Assembly: GCA_019828595.1 (NCBI GenBank)
Contig: JAHQRK010000009.1
Location: 2,294,001 to 2,358,000 of the forward strand
Direction of reading: 5' to 3'
Source: Aphanomyces cochlioides
Lineage: Eukaryota; Oomycota; Saprolegniomycetes; Saprolegniales; Verrucalvaceae
DNA length: 64,000 nt
A program made the translations under genes and the position numbers. This document shows positions 22,270 to 33,423 of the stretch, piece after piece. The notes under the pieces are model-generated. The model was not told the origin of the DNA and searched no databases. It worked only from the letters and a program-made list of their open reading frames with translations. Position 1 is the first letter of the stretch. The number at the start of each line of letters is the position of its first letter.

Positions 22270-24038
22270 ATGACCAAGGAGGTCGACCCAACGGGCATGG
22301 ACAGCGCCGTGGCGGCTGAAAGCAGCGGCCGTGACACGCTTGGCTCTTCCGATGACCTTCTCGACGAGTCTTCGTCCTCTGTGAGCATTCACACTGCGCT
22401 CCACATGGTCGGGTACGGAGCATTTCAGCAGCGACTGCTCCTTGTGTCTGGCTTACTGTTCATGGCGGTACAGTCTCCTCGCGATTTCTGCCAGTCTGAC
22501 AGCTTTGTGGCGGTAGGATGCCGTGGAAGTGATGCTCCTGAGCTTTCTCCAAGTGCTCGTGAAGAAGGAATGGAACTTAACTTATGCCCAAGAAGCTGGA
22601 ATCACTGCTGCAGTGTTTGCCGGTGAATTGCCTGGCGCATTGTTTTGGGGTTTCTTTGCCGACAAATATGGCCGTCGCCTGGGCTTTCTGCTTAGCGCGT
22701 TTTGCATTGCCGTCTTTGGTATTGCATCGGCATTTGTGCCAAATGTCTGGTGGCTGATGGTCTGTCGAGCTCTCGTTGGTTTCGGGGTCTCAGGTGTGCC
22801 TTGTAGCTATTGATTTCGACCTCACAGACGCACTAGGAGCACTCGTGCCGTTTGATTTACTCGCTGAATTCCTTCCAGACAAGGAACGTGGCCGTGTCTT
22901 GCTTATATTCCAGCTCTACTGGACCGTCGGCATTGCATTCGTCGCTGCGCTGGCTTGGATTGTCGTCGATACGTGGGGCTGGCGTTGGCTCACTGGTACT
23001 CTTCCTCTTGGCACTCCATTGCCTACGTGATTCTGGCTAGGACTTTGCGCAACACCGCTGGTTCTCGTCTTGTTTTCGTTTCGATGGATGCCCGAATCGC
23101 CCAAATGGCTCGTGGATCAGCATCGTCTCGACGAAGCTCTGGAGGTTTTGCAGACTACAGCGTCGCTCAATGGCACAACTTTGCCGCCATCGATGCAGTT
23201 GAAGCCCTTTGAAGGAAAGAAATACAGTCAAGGGGTGCGAGAGCTCTGCAGCCCAAAGCTCCGCCGTGTTAGCTTATCGTTGTTTATGATTTGGCTCGGC
23301 TTTGGCGTTAGTTATTATGGGTAAGTTTATCCTCTTCTTATCCGTCTTAACAGATTATTTGATAGCATTATCCTCTTGTTCCCACGCATTTTTCAACCCA
23401 AGGAAGGCCAGACGTTCAATTACACTTGTATTATTCTAGCTGCAGTAGCGGAAGTCCTCGGAGTCTTCTTAACCATCGCCATTGTCGACAAGGTTTTCTA
23501 GCTTATAATGCTCCTTTAGCTTAATTTTTATAGCTTGGAAGACGAACGACGCAGCGGTGGCTCTATGGCCTTTGCACAGTTGCGGTGGCGCTGTCAGCTT
23601 TGGATCTAGACATTGTGAGCCTGACGATCTTGGCGATGGCTGCTCGAGCTTTCATCATGGGCGCTTCCAGCACGACGTGGCTAGCAACTCCTGAAGCTTT
23701 TCCAACGCATGGTACTTGGTCCTTGACTTTCCGCACTCCCTGATAACTTTGTAGTTCGCACAAGTGGACATGGTATCGCGTCGGCAATGTGTCGTGTCGG
23801 TGGATTCGTCACGCCTTTTATAGCTGACAGTGAAGACATGAGCGTCGCGGCGGTCTGCCTGGTTTATACCTGCTGCTTGGCATTAACTACCGCGGCTTGC
23901 TTTGTTCTGCCACCTGACACTGCCAATCCAGACATGCATGATCACGATGAAGAAGATCAAGCTTGTGAGCTCGTAGCGCTGCGAGATGACGACGGAGCAA
24001 AGAAAAGCGATGAAGACGAGCTTGGAGAAGAAACTTGA
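22270..24038 (+). CDS. MFS transporter, SV2/sugar-porter-like (seven exons)
   Basis: Exons 22270-22467, 22517-22793, 22828-22995, 23041-23320, 23366-23492, 23534-23711 and 23755-24038 join in one frame to 503 residues, with introns of 34-49 bp. The N-terminal cytoplasmic tail is acidic and Ser-rich, followed by ALHMVGYGAFQQ, typical of SV2-related carriers. MFS motif A is WGFFADKYGRRLGF, and the segment FRWMPESPKWL before the central loop matches the PESPRWL motif of this family. Motif-A-like IVDKLGRR opens the second half. About twelve membrane segments are seen. The acidic C-tail (DHDEEDQACELVALRDDD) is cytoplasmic. It probably moves a small organic solute; the substrate cannot be read from the sequence. 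Confidence 0.88.
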
Positions 24039-24090
24039 GCTTAATGATTGTTATTTCCCCGTTGGACTTAGACAAATACGCGATCGTGGA

Positions 24091-24923
24091 TCATGTTTGC
24101 GCAGGAGCTCCAGGTGGCGAGTTGTCCAAGTATAACTTCACAGCACGACGGTGAATTTCAGCAGCGTCGACGGATTTGTCCTGCCTCGCCATGAGGAATT
24201 CAACGACCGGAAAGTAACAATGGCGTGCTGCGTTCCACATGGCTTGACGATAGCATGGAGATTCGACTTCTAGACGAATACAGGCAAATTTCACAGTCTC
24301 GAAGTGTCCACCGACCGAAGCAGCATTGATGATCCGCATCCAGTCGATTGGCATATTTGCGAGAGCTGCTGGACTCTCGAGCAGCCACGTAATGATATGG
24401 AGATGGCCGCCGCGGGCTGCGTGCTCCATTGTTAATCGTAGCATTTCAAAGCGCACTAGATCAATGTGGACGAGGAATTGCACACATTCCAAATGTCCAA
24501 ATAACGCCGCGTCAAACGCAGCCTTGATCGTATATCCGTGTCTGTCGTAGTTTGGAATTCGCTGTAAGAATGTTAAAATATCCACTTGGTTGAAGCGAGC
24601 GGCGGTGTCAATGAGCGGCACTGGAAACGTTGCGAGGCCATCCACCTTGTGGAGATGGCGCAGAAGCGTCATATTTCCAGAGGATGTGGCTTCTTGAGCG
24701 ACGATGGATCGCATGCGCGGCACCAAAGCAAACAAAAGATGAAGCCTCGACAACGGGAACCGAAGATACCAAGCGCTGTTTGATACAAGCGAATATCACG
24801 CTCGGACGGATGCAGCGAGCTGGGAAGATGCAGGAAAGGCAACATGTCTTCGGGAATGCCATGCTGGTAGACGAAAATGACGCCAAGGAGCTCGCGCGAC
24901 TGCGCGACAACAGCCGCCGCCAT
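24091..24923 (-). pseudogene. Ankyrin-repeat protein with an N-terminal frameshift
   Basis: The N-terminus (SRELLGVIFVYQHGIPEDM) matches SRDLLARIFSFQWGLHEDM of the neighbour at 25527. Near 24780 the frame changes to one that reads LSRLHLLFALVPRMRSIVAQ and then ankyrin-like repeats (GHLECVQFLV, GGHLHIITWLLES, GGHFETVKFA, YFPVVEFLMA). Some residues between the two parts are missing relative to the neighbour. The rest is open to 24091. A short intron across the join is possible but no good GT..AG pair was seen. It is a tandem duplicate of the gene at 25527 and ends 52 bp after the transporter gene on the other strand. Confidence 0.65.
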
Positions 24924-25526
24924 TGGAATATACTACACTGGAGCTCGGACTTGGATTACGATTGACATACTGAAACCCAATGAAACTGTTGAAATCCATT
25001 ATTTTAAACCAATCAAAATGAAGGATGAAAGGGGAAATGACGTGGCAGCAGGAGAAGACAGAGAATATACATTGTACTGGAAATTGTGGTATTCCCTCGT
25101 TTAAAGAACACGTAGTTCTTATACCGAGAGTTGTTGGCTGATAGACATTTGAAAGTACAGTTGTAGCGAATTTTAATCGGAATTGTAAAAAGACAACGTG
25201 GACATTTGAAACTTGTGATGCATTCGACTGGATTTTGTCGCACGTAGCGATAGATCCAAAATTTAAGCCGACCTCGGAACGACGACCCTTAACACTGAAT
25301 ACGAGTCCAAGTTGCTGTGCCATCGAATGTGAAAGCATTGGTAGGCCAACGGCGAGATCCCTCGAAGGCAAAGCCAAGGGAAAGCGACGGAACGACCGCC
25401 TCAAGCGATCTCTCCCAAATGATGCCGAAGTCGAAGCTGCGTGACTTCTATCCTCCAGATTAAAGAAAGATGTAGTTTCCTTTCTGATAGACAATTCAAA
25501 AGTGTGAAATATACCAACATGTCAGT

Positions 25527-26462
25527 TTAAGCAATCAAGTGAGTGGAAAGTCTCAATCTCTTCACTTCTTGCGGTTGACAGACTTCATGCTGCATGAAGA
25601 GATCCATGCCGTCCATGAACTCTGGTTCACTCTTGCTTGTTAAATACGCGACGATGGCATCATGGCCGCCATTGATAGCATAGCAGAGCGCCGCGGCAAC
25701 GAATGGAAAACCCGAGTCGGCTGGTTCATGGATTAAAATGGTCTCGTAGATAAACTCGACGACGTGGAAATGACCGCCTTTTGCAGCGTAGACCAAAGCA
25801 TCAAGACCAGATCCACCAGTGGTGTCCCTGGCAATCAAATATTTCACAACTTCCAAATGTCCATGGGAAGCCGCACCTTTCAAAGCTTGAACCATGCACA
25901 TTGGAGCCCGACGTTCAAAGATCCATTCGATAATGTGTAGATGGCCACGTTTGGCTGCACAAGCGGCTGCTTTCAAACTCCACAGACTTCGTCGTTCTCG
26001 AAAGAGAAATTCCACGACTTGAACATGGCCATGGCTGCATGCGTCAAACACAGCACGCGAAGTACACCCATAATCGTACTGCGGAACAGCGTGGAGGGCT
26101 TGAAGGATCTCCAGTCGGTTGAACCGTGCTGCGACGTCCATAAGTGGGGTTTGAAGCGATCGTAGGTCGAAGAGGGCGAGTAATCTGTTCAAATAACCTA
26201 CATTGTGAGCATAGATTGCGTCTTGAGCAAGGATATCACGCATGGGTGGCATCACTTCGACCAACAAGTGGAGAGATCGCTCAATATTACGTTGGAGAGT
26301 CAACCACTTTGAAACGAGAGCATGGACGTGAGCAGGATCTTGCAAGGCCGTTGGAGAAGAAAGGAGAATTTGAAAGACAAGCATGTCCTCATGGAGACCC
26401 CACTGAAAGCTGAAGATGCGTGCAAGAAGATCACGGCTGTGCAGAACGTGTGCCATCGTCAC
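25527..26462 (-). CDS. Ankyrin-repeat protein
   Basis: 311 residues, one exon. An F-box-like N-terminal helix region (HSRDLLARIFSFQWGLHEDM) is followed by a linker and at least six ankyrin-type repeats of about 31-34 residues, with cores such as GHVQVVEFLFRER, GHLHIIEWIFERR, GHLEVVKYLIAR, GHFHVVEFIYE and GHDAIVAYLTS. Such proteins form a very large family in Saprolegniales and are thought to act as binding adaptors; partners are unknown. CCAAT-type boxes lie at about 26518, 26556 and 26580, 55-120 bp upstream of the start. Confidence 0.85.
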   Translation of the reverse strand: MTMAHVLHSRDLLARIFSFQWGLHEDMLVFQILLSSPTALQDPAHVHALVSKWLTLQRNIERSLHLLVEVMPPMRDILAQDAIYAHNVGYLNRLLALFDLRSLQTPLMDVAARFNRLEILQALHAVPQYDYGCTSRAVFDACSHGHVQVVEFLFRERRSLWSLKAAACAAKRGHLHIIEWIFERRAPMCMVQALKGAASHGHLEVVKYLIARDTTGGSGLDALVYAAKGGHFHVVEFIYETILIHEPADSGFPFVAAALCYAINGGHDAIVAYLTSKSEPEFMDGMDLFMQHEVCQPQEVKRLRLSTHLIA

Positions 26463-27215
26463 TTTTTGAAATGACTGACAGATCTTCCAGGATACAACTT
26501 TGATTTGTTGACTCTAGCCAATCAGTGATCAAAAGATATGTTTATTCTATTTTGATTGGTGAAAGCGAAGTTATTTAACCAATCAAATGCATCATTGAAT
26601 TTTCCTGTCGTTAGTAACATAATCCAGGGAAAGAGAAGATTAAGAACAGCAAAGGACTAGATAATATGAAACAAAAAGTCGTTAAAACGAGGTGAATGGT
26701 TTCTGGGGAATATTTCAACTTGCTGATCGTGTTTAGCTAGCAAGAGGATAAGAGCTCAGCACGTCCGCAGAAGTTATGTAGTTTGGATTCTAGGCTCTTA
26801 GTCTTTCTTCCTTTGTGAGGTCGAAAGTAGTTCGAGCACTTTTACAAAGGAAAGTTCCCCCCCCCAATGATTCGCACTGGAGCTTACAAATGGTGAGTAT
26901 GCGCTCGTTATTAACCAGCACCTAGCGCAAGCTCTGTTGTGCAGAAGAACTCCTTTTAATGGAGGTAAGCTCGCCGTGCAAGACACAAAATCTTCATGAA
27001 AAATGTACATACACTTTGTTATCATGATCAGAGACTTAAAATGCATATTTTACTAATAAATGTAATATAAATTTATTAATAATGACTTTAATCAAATATA
27101 TTTCTACTTCGAAGTATTTAATTTGCATTATTTTTGTGAATTATTTTTTCTGACATGGTGAAAGAAAACTCGATCTGCGGTCCACACAGTCAGTAGCAGA
27201 AAAGTTGACGGAATC
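26463..27215. other. Divergent promoter region
   Basis: This separates the start of the ankyrin gene on the minus strand from the membrane-protein gene on the plus strand. It has CCAAT-type boxes near the minus-strand start and a very A/T-rich stretch at 27040-27150 near the plus-strand start. No further gene is seen. Confidence 0.4.
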
Positions 27216-27911
27216 ATGGACATCGGCGATGGCATTACGAGTATTTACTTGGTGATCTTTGCGCTCGTTGTCGTGCCTCTGTCGCTCTATGTGTCTTTTC
27301 GAGGTCTCCGCGCTCCCAAGCTGTCCGCGTTGCTCTCAATCATCTCGATTTGCTTTGTCTTTTCGTACTCGATCGCGCTCATCAGCGACATTGCATTTTA
27401 CTTTGGCTTGACAGCGATTCCGATTCTAGCGCTTGTTGTCTGGTGTGTCGATGGATCAAGCCCTATCCTTGTTGCTGCTGCCTTGCCCTTGCACATGGTG
27501 TACACGATTTACTCGATGTTCCTCGTTCAAACCGTCACAAATGGTTATGTCCAATTTGGCATTCCAAGCAATACGTCGTGGGTGACTTGTCTTTTCGTGG
27601 CGATCTTTCTCGCCATCGCAACGGGCTTCTTTATGCTCTATGCAGATGAAGAACCCCAGCGATACATGTTTGTGGCATCGTCGAGCACAACGGGGATCTT
27701 TTTTGGCATCCACTACGTTGGAGCCATCTTCTCAGGCCGTCTTGTCCTGACAGCAGCCGACTACTTCAAGATCTTCGCCTTACGTCCGTGGATCTGCTGG
27801 CCCGTGGCTTTGGGCTTGACTGGTTTGGCCGTATACACTCAGCTCGACACCATTCCAGCAACGACAGCAGCCAGCACTGAAGAAATTAAGCCTCTCGTTG
27901 CTGAAGCCTAA
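27216..27911 (+). CDS. Multi-pass membrane protein, paralogue of 28525
   Basis: 231 residues, one exon, with about seven hydrophobic segments. It is a tandem paralogue of the next gene: VVPLSLYVSFRGLRAPKLSA pairs with GVPLSIFVAVRGLAFPRVSA, and ADYFKIFALRPWICWPVALG with YDYFKIFALKPWITWPTAVV. An N-glycosylation-type NTS lies in the loop after the fifth segment. Weaker similarity (FRGL motif) links both to 30849. No functional family was recognised. The C-terminal tail is short and acidic. Confidence 0.78.
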   Translation: MDIGDGITSIYLVIFALVVVPLSLYVSFRGLRAPKLSALLSIISICFVFSYSIALISDIAFYFGLTAIPILALVVWCVDGSSPILVAAALPLHMVYTIYSMFLVQTVTNGYVQFGIPSNTSWVTCLFVAIFLAIATGFFMLYADEEPQRYMFVASSSTTGIFFGIHYVGAIFSGRLVLTAADYFKIFALRPWICWPVALGLTGLAVYTQLDTIPATTAASTEEIKPLVAEA

Positions 27912-28524
27912 TTGCTGGGGTGTCTTCACATGCTTTAGGAAACACAGTCGTGATATTTCCCTTGGCTAAATTAACGACAAGTTGCTATTCGAACTTTCAA
28001 AGTACATCAGCTCTAACCGCAACTACAGCCATGTAATTGGAGCCATGGGCCCCATTTAAGCGAGCAGCTTAATGACATGGCCTCTTGTTAATGTATTATA
28101 AGCTGGAAGACCTCTGTTTGAAAGAGATCGAGCAATGGTCCCCAGAACTAATCCCCCTAGCAAATACAATGTAATTTGGATTTGTTTCACGGGGATTGCT
28201 TGGAAGTCTTCTGAGGCTTTACACAGAGCATTTTCAGAACGAGAAATGAATTTCTTTCTCCTCCCCTCCATAGGGCGAACCATAGAGTACGATTGAAGAG
28301 TGGCTAAAATGCACTCTTCGGACTACCTAAGGTTGCGATAGTACACAATTTTCACTGTCAAACCAAGCGTCAAAGGGGCTAGAGTGTGCAAGATCACTGC
28401 CATGTTGAACCTCCTCCATTCTGACAATCCACAATTATTGCAGAAATATTTAATTTATTTGGCTTATTTTATTGATGTTAGTGTGAATATAAAAGGGATA
28501 ATTCATCATTTTTGGATTATCAGC

Positions 28525-29271
28525 ATGTCTTTGCTCACTTCGGCAACGATGATGATGGTCAAGTCCTCGTCGGGGCGCCGTCTTGGAGACATTGGCGACG
28601 ACCTCGTGAGCATTTTCATTCTTACCTTTAGCTTTATTGGCGTCCCTCTCTCGATCTTTGTCGCCGTGCGTGGCCTTGCGTTTCCCCGTGTGTCTGCGTT
28701 CACGTCAGTTGTCATGACTGGAATTGGGATTGCCTTCCTTGGCCCCGGCGCTGAGTTCGTCATTGGCATGAGCTCCATTTTGATTCTGACGATTGTGATT
28801 TGCCTTGTGAAAGATTCTCCAGTGTTTCTCCTCGGTGCAAATGCGGCACTATGCATTGCGTATACCATATTTACTATGACGTTGCCTCAAGTGGTCAATA
28901 CGCCCTCGGGATATGTGCCAGCCTCTTCCGTCAACACAACTCTCCCCATTGAATTTCAAGAACCTGGTACATTTGCCATAGTGGTGCTGGTCGTGTGTTT
29001 CCTTGGCTTTGCCATCGCCGTTGGTGTTGCGTCGTTGAAACTTGGTCGACTGTTGATCGCTGTGAGCTCGAGCATTGTTGGCATTTGGTTTTCAGTGTAT
29101 CTTGTGGGGGCTTACTTCTCCCGCCCAATTGTGGACTCTTCTTATGACTATTTCAAGATCTTTGCACTCAAACCCTGGATTACTTGGCCAACGGCGGTTG
29201 TTTTGTCTGCGCTGGCCACCTTGTTGCAGCTGAGAACAATCCGCGAGGTCCCTGAGGTCCAGAAAATTTAA
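28525..29271 (+). CDS. Multi-pass membrane protein, tandem paralogue
   Basis: 249-codon reading frame from the ATG at 28525 (MSLLTSATMMMVK). An in-frame ATG exists at 28384, but the 47 extra residues have no match in the paralogue and the DNA there is A/T-rich like a leader. Seven or so membrane segments line up with those of the protein at 27216. YFKIFALKPWITWPT near the C-terminus is the best conserved stretch. Function unknown. The pair arose by tandem duplication. Confidence 0.75.
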   Translation: MSLLTSATMMMVKSSSGRRLGDIGDDLVSIFILTFSFIGVPLSIFVAVRGLAFPRVSAFTSVVMTGIGIAFLGPGAEFVIGMSSILILTIVICLVKDSPVFLLGANAALCIAYTIFTMTLPQVVNTPSGYVPASSVNTTLPIEFQEPGTFAIVVLVVCFLGFAIAVGVASLKLGRLLIAVSSSIVGIWFSVYLVGAYFSRPIVDSSYDYFKIFALKPWITWPTAVVLSALATLLQLRTIREVPEVQKI

Positions 29272-29609
29272 GCCGCGCTTGGCTGGTATAACTGGGCACA
29301 AGCTTTTAGCTCCAGCTTATATACTCAGCTCGTTTCATTCCTCTTTCCTCTGCTTCATCTGGCGGATCCTCTGGTCTGGTCTGCCGTACAATTCAATTTT
29401 AAGCAACTCATCCAAAGCGTCATTGATAAACTTCAACTAACCCCTGACCCCCTTATAGTTTTAACCCTTAAATCTCTCAGCCACTAAAACCCCAATTAGG
29501 GGTGTAGGGGTTGGGCTTAATTGCGCTTGAGAAGCAGCGGCGAAGTCCAGCGTGGCGATGGAGAGCAGGTTCTTTCGCGTGCTGGGCACTGCCCAGCATG
29601 TGGAGAATG

Positions 29610-30265
29610 AATTCAGGCGATGGTGCATCTGGACATTTCAAGAGAGAGTGCCAATTGGGACGCCACAACTCTACCGTTTGGTCCGCATTTCAACCGTTTT
29701 ATGTGGCTCTGAAGGGTGTGTGCAAACAGTTTTGTCCCTGAGGAAATCAAGGATGAAATTTCAAATTTGGATGAAGAAGGATGCTCGTCATCGTATTTCT
29801 GGGTAATACTCCGGAGTAAGTCAACGCAAGTTTTGATAACGTTAGCTGGAATGGCAGCTCTGAAGGATAAGATTGAGGGGGAAAGACTGGTATAGATGAA
29901 GGCATCCATGTTGTCAATTGCCTGAAGATTGAGAGAAAGATCCTCAGACATGGAGCTTGTGGACATAGTTGCATGCACCCGAATGAGATGAACGTAACAA
30001 TCGCATCCGGCCAGGTCAGCTGCGAATCGATGAAACTCTCAAGTTTCTGACTGCCATGTGTCACAATGCGCTCAAGAGAAGACAGAGTCGTCCAGCTCCA
30101 TACGTGATGTGTTTTTACTCGCGGACCCTGCGTATCTCCTTTGTCACTAGCAGAGGTTCCTGCTTCAATCGTCCTGGCCAAGGCCAACCCCGTCTTTGAA
30201 GTGGTTTCTTCGGTTTGTCCTCATCGACAATGCCCAGTTCGTCCAACGGTGGTCCGTCTGTCATT
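29610..30265 (-). pseudogene. Possible degraded gene, family not recognised
   Basis: A start at about 30265 reads MTDGPPLDELGIVDEDKPKK and a basic segment (RRGWPWPGRLKQEP) before a stop. Two overlapping frames then hold protein-like sequence (SLERIVTHGSQKLESFIDSQ with TWPDAIVTFI; NVIKTCVDLLRSI with EISSLISSGTK). At least two frame changes would be needed. It may instead be spliced. The surrounding 29272-30848 holds nothing else recognisable; 30560-30680 is very A/T-rich. Confidence 0.3.
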
Positions 30266-30848
30266 TTGGGAACAGAAAGTTCCGAGAGTCGTCGTCTATA
30301 AAAATCCAGTCCAGTTACGAGATTGGACGCGAAAAAAAATCTACAAAAAGAATTATTTATTGAATAATTCCAATCTTTTCACGTCCGAGCTTTACACTTC
30401 ACGACAGCTCAGACACCAGGATGCTGAAATTTGACAATCTCTTCATAACAAACACAACGAATTTCAGAATCTCCATATCATTTCAAGTTGATTGCATTCT
30501 CAAAGCCTAAATAGCATAAAGTACAACAATTCATTGTTTTCCATCAGTTTAATGGCTATTTTATATATAAGTTTTGATTAAGAGAATTTATTAGCCAATG
30601 AAAAATTGTTAAAATATATTTTCAACCAATTAAAATTGCTTAAATATGTATAAAACTGGTCGTTATTACACGGAATATTTTTACGATTTTGCGAAAAAAC
30701 GATTTTTCATCGAGAGATGGACAAACCCATGAGGTTGCAATCCCCTGGCAACCACCTGGCATGCGTCACGACAATCGATTTCGAGGCAGATGATTGTCCT
30801 GGATCAACTACTTCTCGATTTTCATTGTACCAGCAATACACTTGACCC

Positions 30849-31715
30849 ATGATCGCAGCCGATTCAACGAGCGACGATATGCCTTCCGTCTCTAGCAGTG
30901 CAATCTATGCTGCCATTGGCGTCAGCACGCTACTTATTGGCGTACTTGTTGCGTGGAAGAAACCACAGCTTATGTGGCCATTCATCATGGCCGCCTGTGC
31001 TGCGACGGCCGTGATCATCCTCGCTGAAGTCTGCTCTACGCAGACGTTAGAAGCTTTGTTTTGTGCCGCTTCTGTGATCCTTGGCGCTATGGTGGCTTTC
31101 CGTGGTCTCTCTGGCTCTCCAAGTTTGTCGACTGCCATCTCAGCACTTGTTGCCACTGGTTTTTTCATCTCGATTTCCTACTCTGTGAAAGCGATCTTCA
31201 TCCCGCTGGCTGTTGTTGCCGTTGGTTTTGCTGTTGCTGTGGTTTTGGTCTTGCCCCGATGTGGTCGTTTTATGATCGGTGCTGCGGCCCCCATCGGTCT
31301 TCTTGACGCGATTTTTTGTGTCATAACCCACCGCCATGTTACCCTTATGGCTGCGTACGACAACTTGGCCTCTGATGTCATCGGTGCCATTCTCAGCGCT
31401 GCTGTCGTTGCTTTGGGTTGTGGAATCCTGGCGTTGCGCTTGTCCGATTCGTCCATCTACCTTGTTCAAATGACGTGCATGACTGGGTCATTCCTGGCTT
31501 CACTGAACATCTCTGGTGTGCTCTTTATATGCATTCAAAGCCTCTCGATGTCGGCAGGAGTGTGGATTCGGTTCATTTTTGGGGCTGTCCTCGTTGGCTG
31601 CAGCTGGCATTATCACGCAATTCTCCTCCGCACTGCTGGGTCTACAGCGCCTCAACCGACGCTACCGACGAAGGAGACCCCAACGGGAACTTTCGCGAGT
31701 GTCCAAGTCGTCTAA
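30849..31715 (+). CDS. Multi-pass membrane protein, fourth family member
   Basis: 288 residues, one exon, with about eight hydrophobic segments (for example IYAAIGVSTLLIGVLVAW, FIMAACAATAVIILAEV, IFIPLAVVAVGFAVAVVLVL). It shares RFMIGAAAPIGLLDAIF with 14598 and the MVAFRGL..SPSLSTAIS segment with 27216 and 28525, which makes it the link between the two halves of the family. The tail after the last segment is Thr/Pro-rich. Function unknown. Confidence 0.78.
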   Translation: MIAADSTSDDMPSVSSSAIYAAIGVSTLLIGVLVAWKKPQLMWPFIMAACAATAVIILAEVCSTQTLEALFCAASVILGAMVAFRGLSGSPSLSTAISALVATGFFISISYSVKAIFIPLAVVAVGFAVAVVLVLPRCGRFMIGAAAPIGLLDAIFCVITHRHVTLMAAYDNLASDVIGAILSAAVVALGCGILALRLSDSSIYLVQMTCMTGSFLASLNISGVLFICIQSLSMSAGVWIRFIFGAVLVGCSWHYHAILLRTAGSTAPQPTLPTKETPTGTFASVQVV

Positions 31716-32640
31716 GTCTCTTATTTATGTTATTATCGTTCGTCCCCTCAAGCATCTTGCTGGCATCGTGTCATGCTTGGCGACAAGATTTGGACTGGGA
31801 CAAATCAGCTTGGAAGAATTTACACTTGATTAAAGTATACTTCTTATTCATCAACACGGAAACATACTTGGTTGATGCTTCAACATGCCCAGGGAGGACT
31901 CTTTTCGCAATCATTAGATCCATGTAGACTGTATGGTCTGAACATCGCTCATTTTGTGCATGGAGCTCAAAACTTGCGTCGACAGAAGCGGCGCGAGCGC
32001 TTGCCATGCAAATGCAGCGAACAGTAGAGAAATGATCAAATACTATTGAACGAAATGTTTTTTTCATATTAATAATGGAGTATGATTGGTTAGTGGATTG
32101 GAGTAAATATACTGTTAAAACCAATACTTGATGATATTGCATACTTTTTTGTATAATTTTATGCATGATATATTATATTATAGAGGCGAAGGTTGCGAAT
32201 TGATAACACTTTGGAGTCTGGACGATGATGGCAAGAGCGCTTCGACAAGATGGAATTGCCTCTGGAGATGCCGAAGCCGAGAGCAATGGCCATGACTGAT
32301 GACTGTTCACCTCGAACGACCTGTACAAACTGTAAACCTATTCAAATCTTCCAAGGTATTGCGTTTAATTGCAATTGACGATCCCCCCTTGTCGGCGAGA
32401 GGTTGAGTCCATGGCACAAGTTAACGTGTTGCACACTCGAACGCATCGAAAACGTCAATTGTACGTTCCCCTTGCTTCTTCGCACAACGTTCCAAGCGCA
32501 TTTGTATCTCTTCGTCTATGTGACGATAGCGTTTGCTTCGAAAGAAACACACTCTTCCCCACCCCTCGATCTTCATGGGTTGTCATGCATCGCATCAGGA
32601 TTGATTAGATCCTGAAAGTCCTGTTTCATTCAGGTACTGA
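31716..32640. other. Intergenic, nothing recognised
   Basis: Short ORFs only. A/T-rich near 32040-32190, with an inverted CCAAT-type box at 32084. Confidence 0.35.
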
Positions 32641-32655
32641 ATGGAGTTCCAACAG

Positions 32656-32713
32656 GATCAAGTCGTCACGAGAGCATGGCACCAACATGATCAAGTCGTC
32701 ACGAGAGCATGGC
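32656..32713. repeat. Two direct copies of a 25-bp sequence
   Basis: The 25 bases at 32656-32680 recur exactly at 32689-32713 (period 33 bp; core AAGTCGTCACGAGAGCATGG). Confidence 0.9.
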
Positions 32714-33423
32714 TTGACCAAAAGGAGTGCCAATTGGGTGATGGGTAGAGAGGCATGCTGTTTACAATAGACCTCCAGAGCAATGACATATAATTCAATC
32801 ATAACGTAAAGAACCAGTGTCTTGCCCCCGTTCCAGTCTTTTGCCCCTTTTTTTCGTTGACCGATTTTTTTAATTATTGTCTTTTCGAGCCAAAATTCGA
32901 ATTTGAGGTCGATTTCGTTACACACACGAAAATCGATTTATTTCAGTGATATCCGGTGTATCCGGATAATTTCAGCATTGAAAGTTCGCCCCAAGACAAG
33001 TTAAGCATGATCACCGACGTCGTCACGCATCACCATTCCGCCCCCAACACCATACTCCATGCTTTATTCATGTACTATTACCGACACGTTTCCAAGCAAT
33101 GCCTTGCTGACCATTTCCACAAAGATCCGTCGACAATTACAAACTTGATTCGACGCTATGAGGAGACAGGCGACTACGAGCGAAAGACCACAAAAGGACA
33201 CGCTAAGTTCACTGAGCCGCAAAAGGCATGGCTGATTCAGTATTTCAAGGACAAGCCATTATTGTTGAATCGATTCGAATTTGAGTTGACTGCTCAATCG
33301 AATGAGCAGAATCAAATCGACAGACAATCGATTGACCAATCAAATTACAGGAAATTATATTATTTCATCCAATCAAATGTTAGTAAAGCTTGGGAGATTA
33401 TCCTGGACAATTTCTTCTCAGCA

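Noticed and set aside
29477..29741. Overlapping ORFs on both strands
   Set aside because: No conserved motif; kept only as part of a low-confidence degraded-gene entry next to it.
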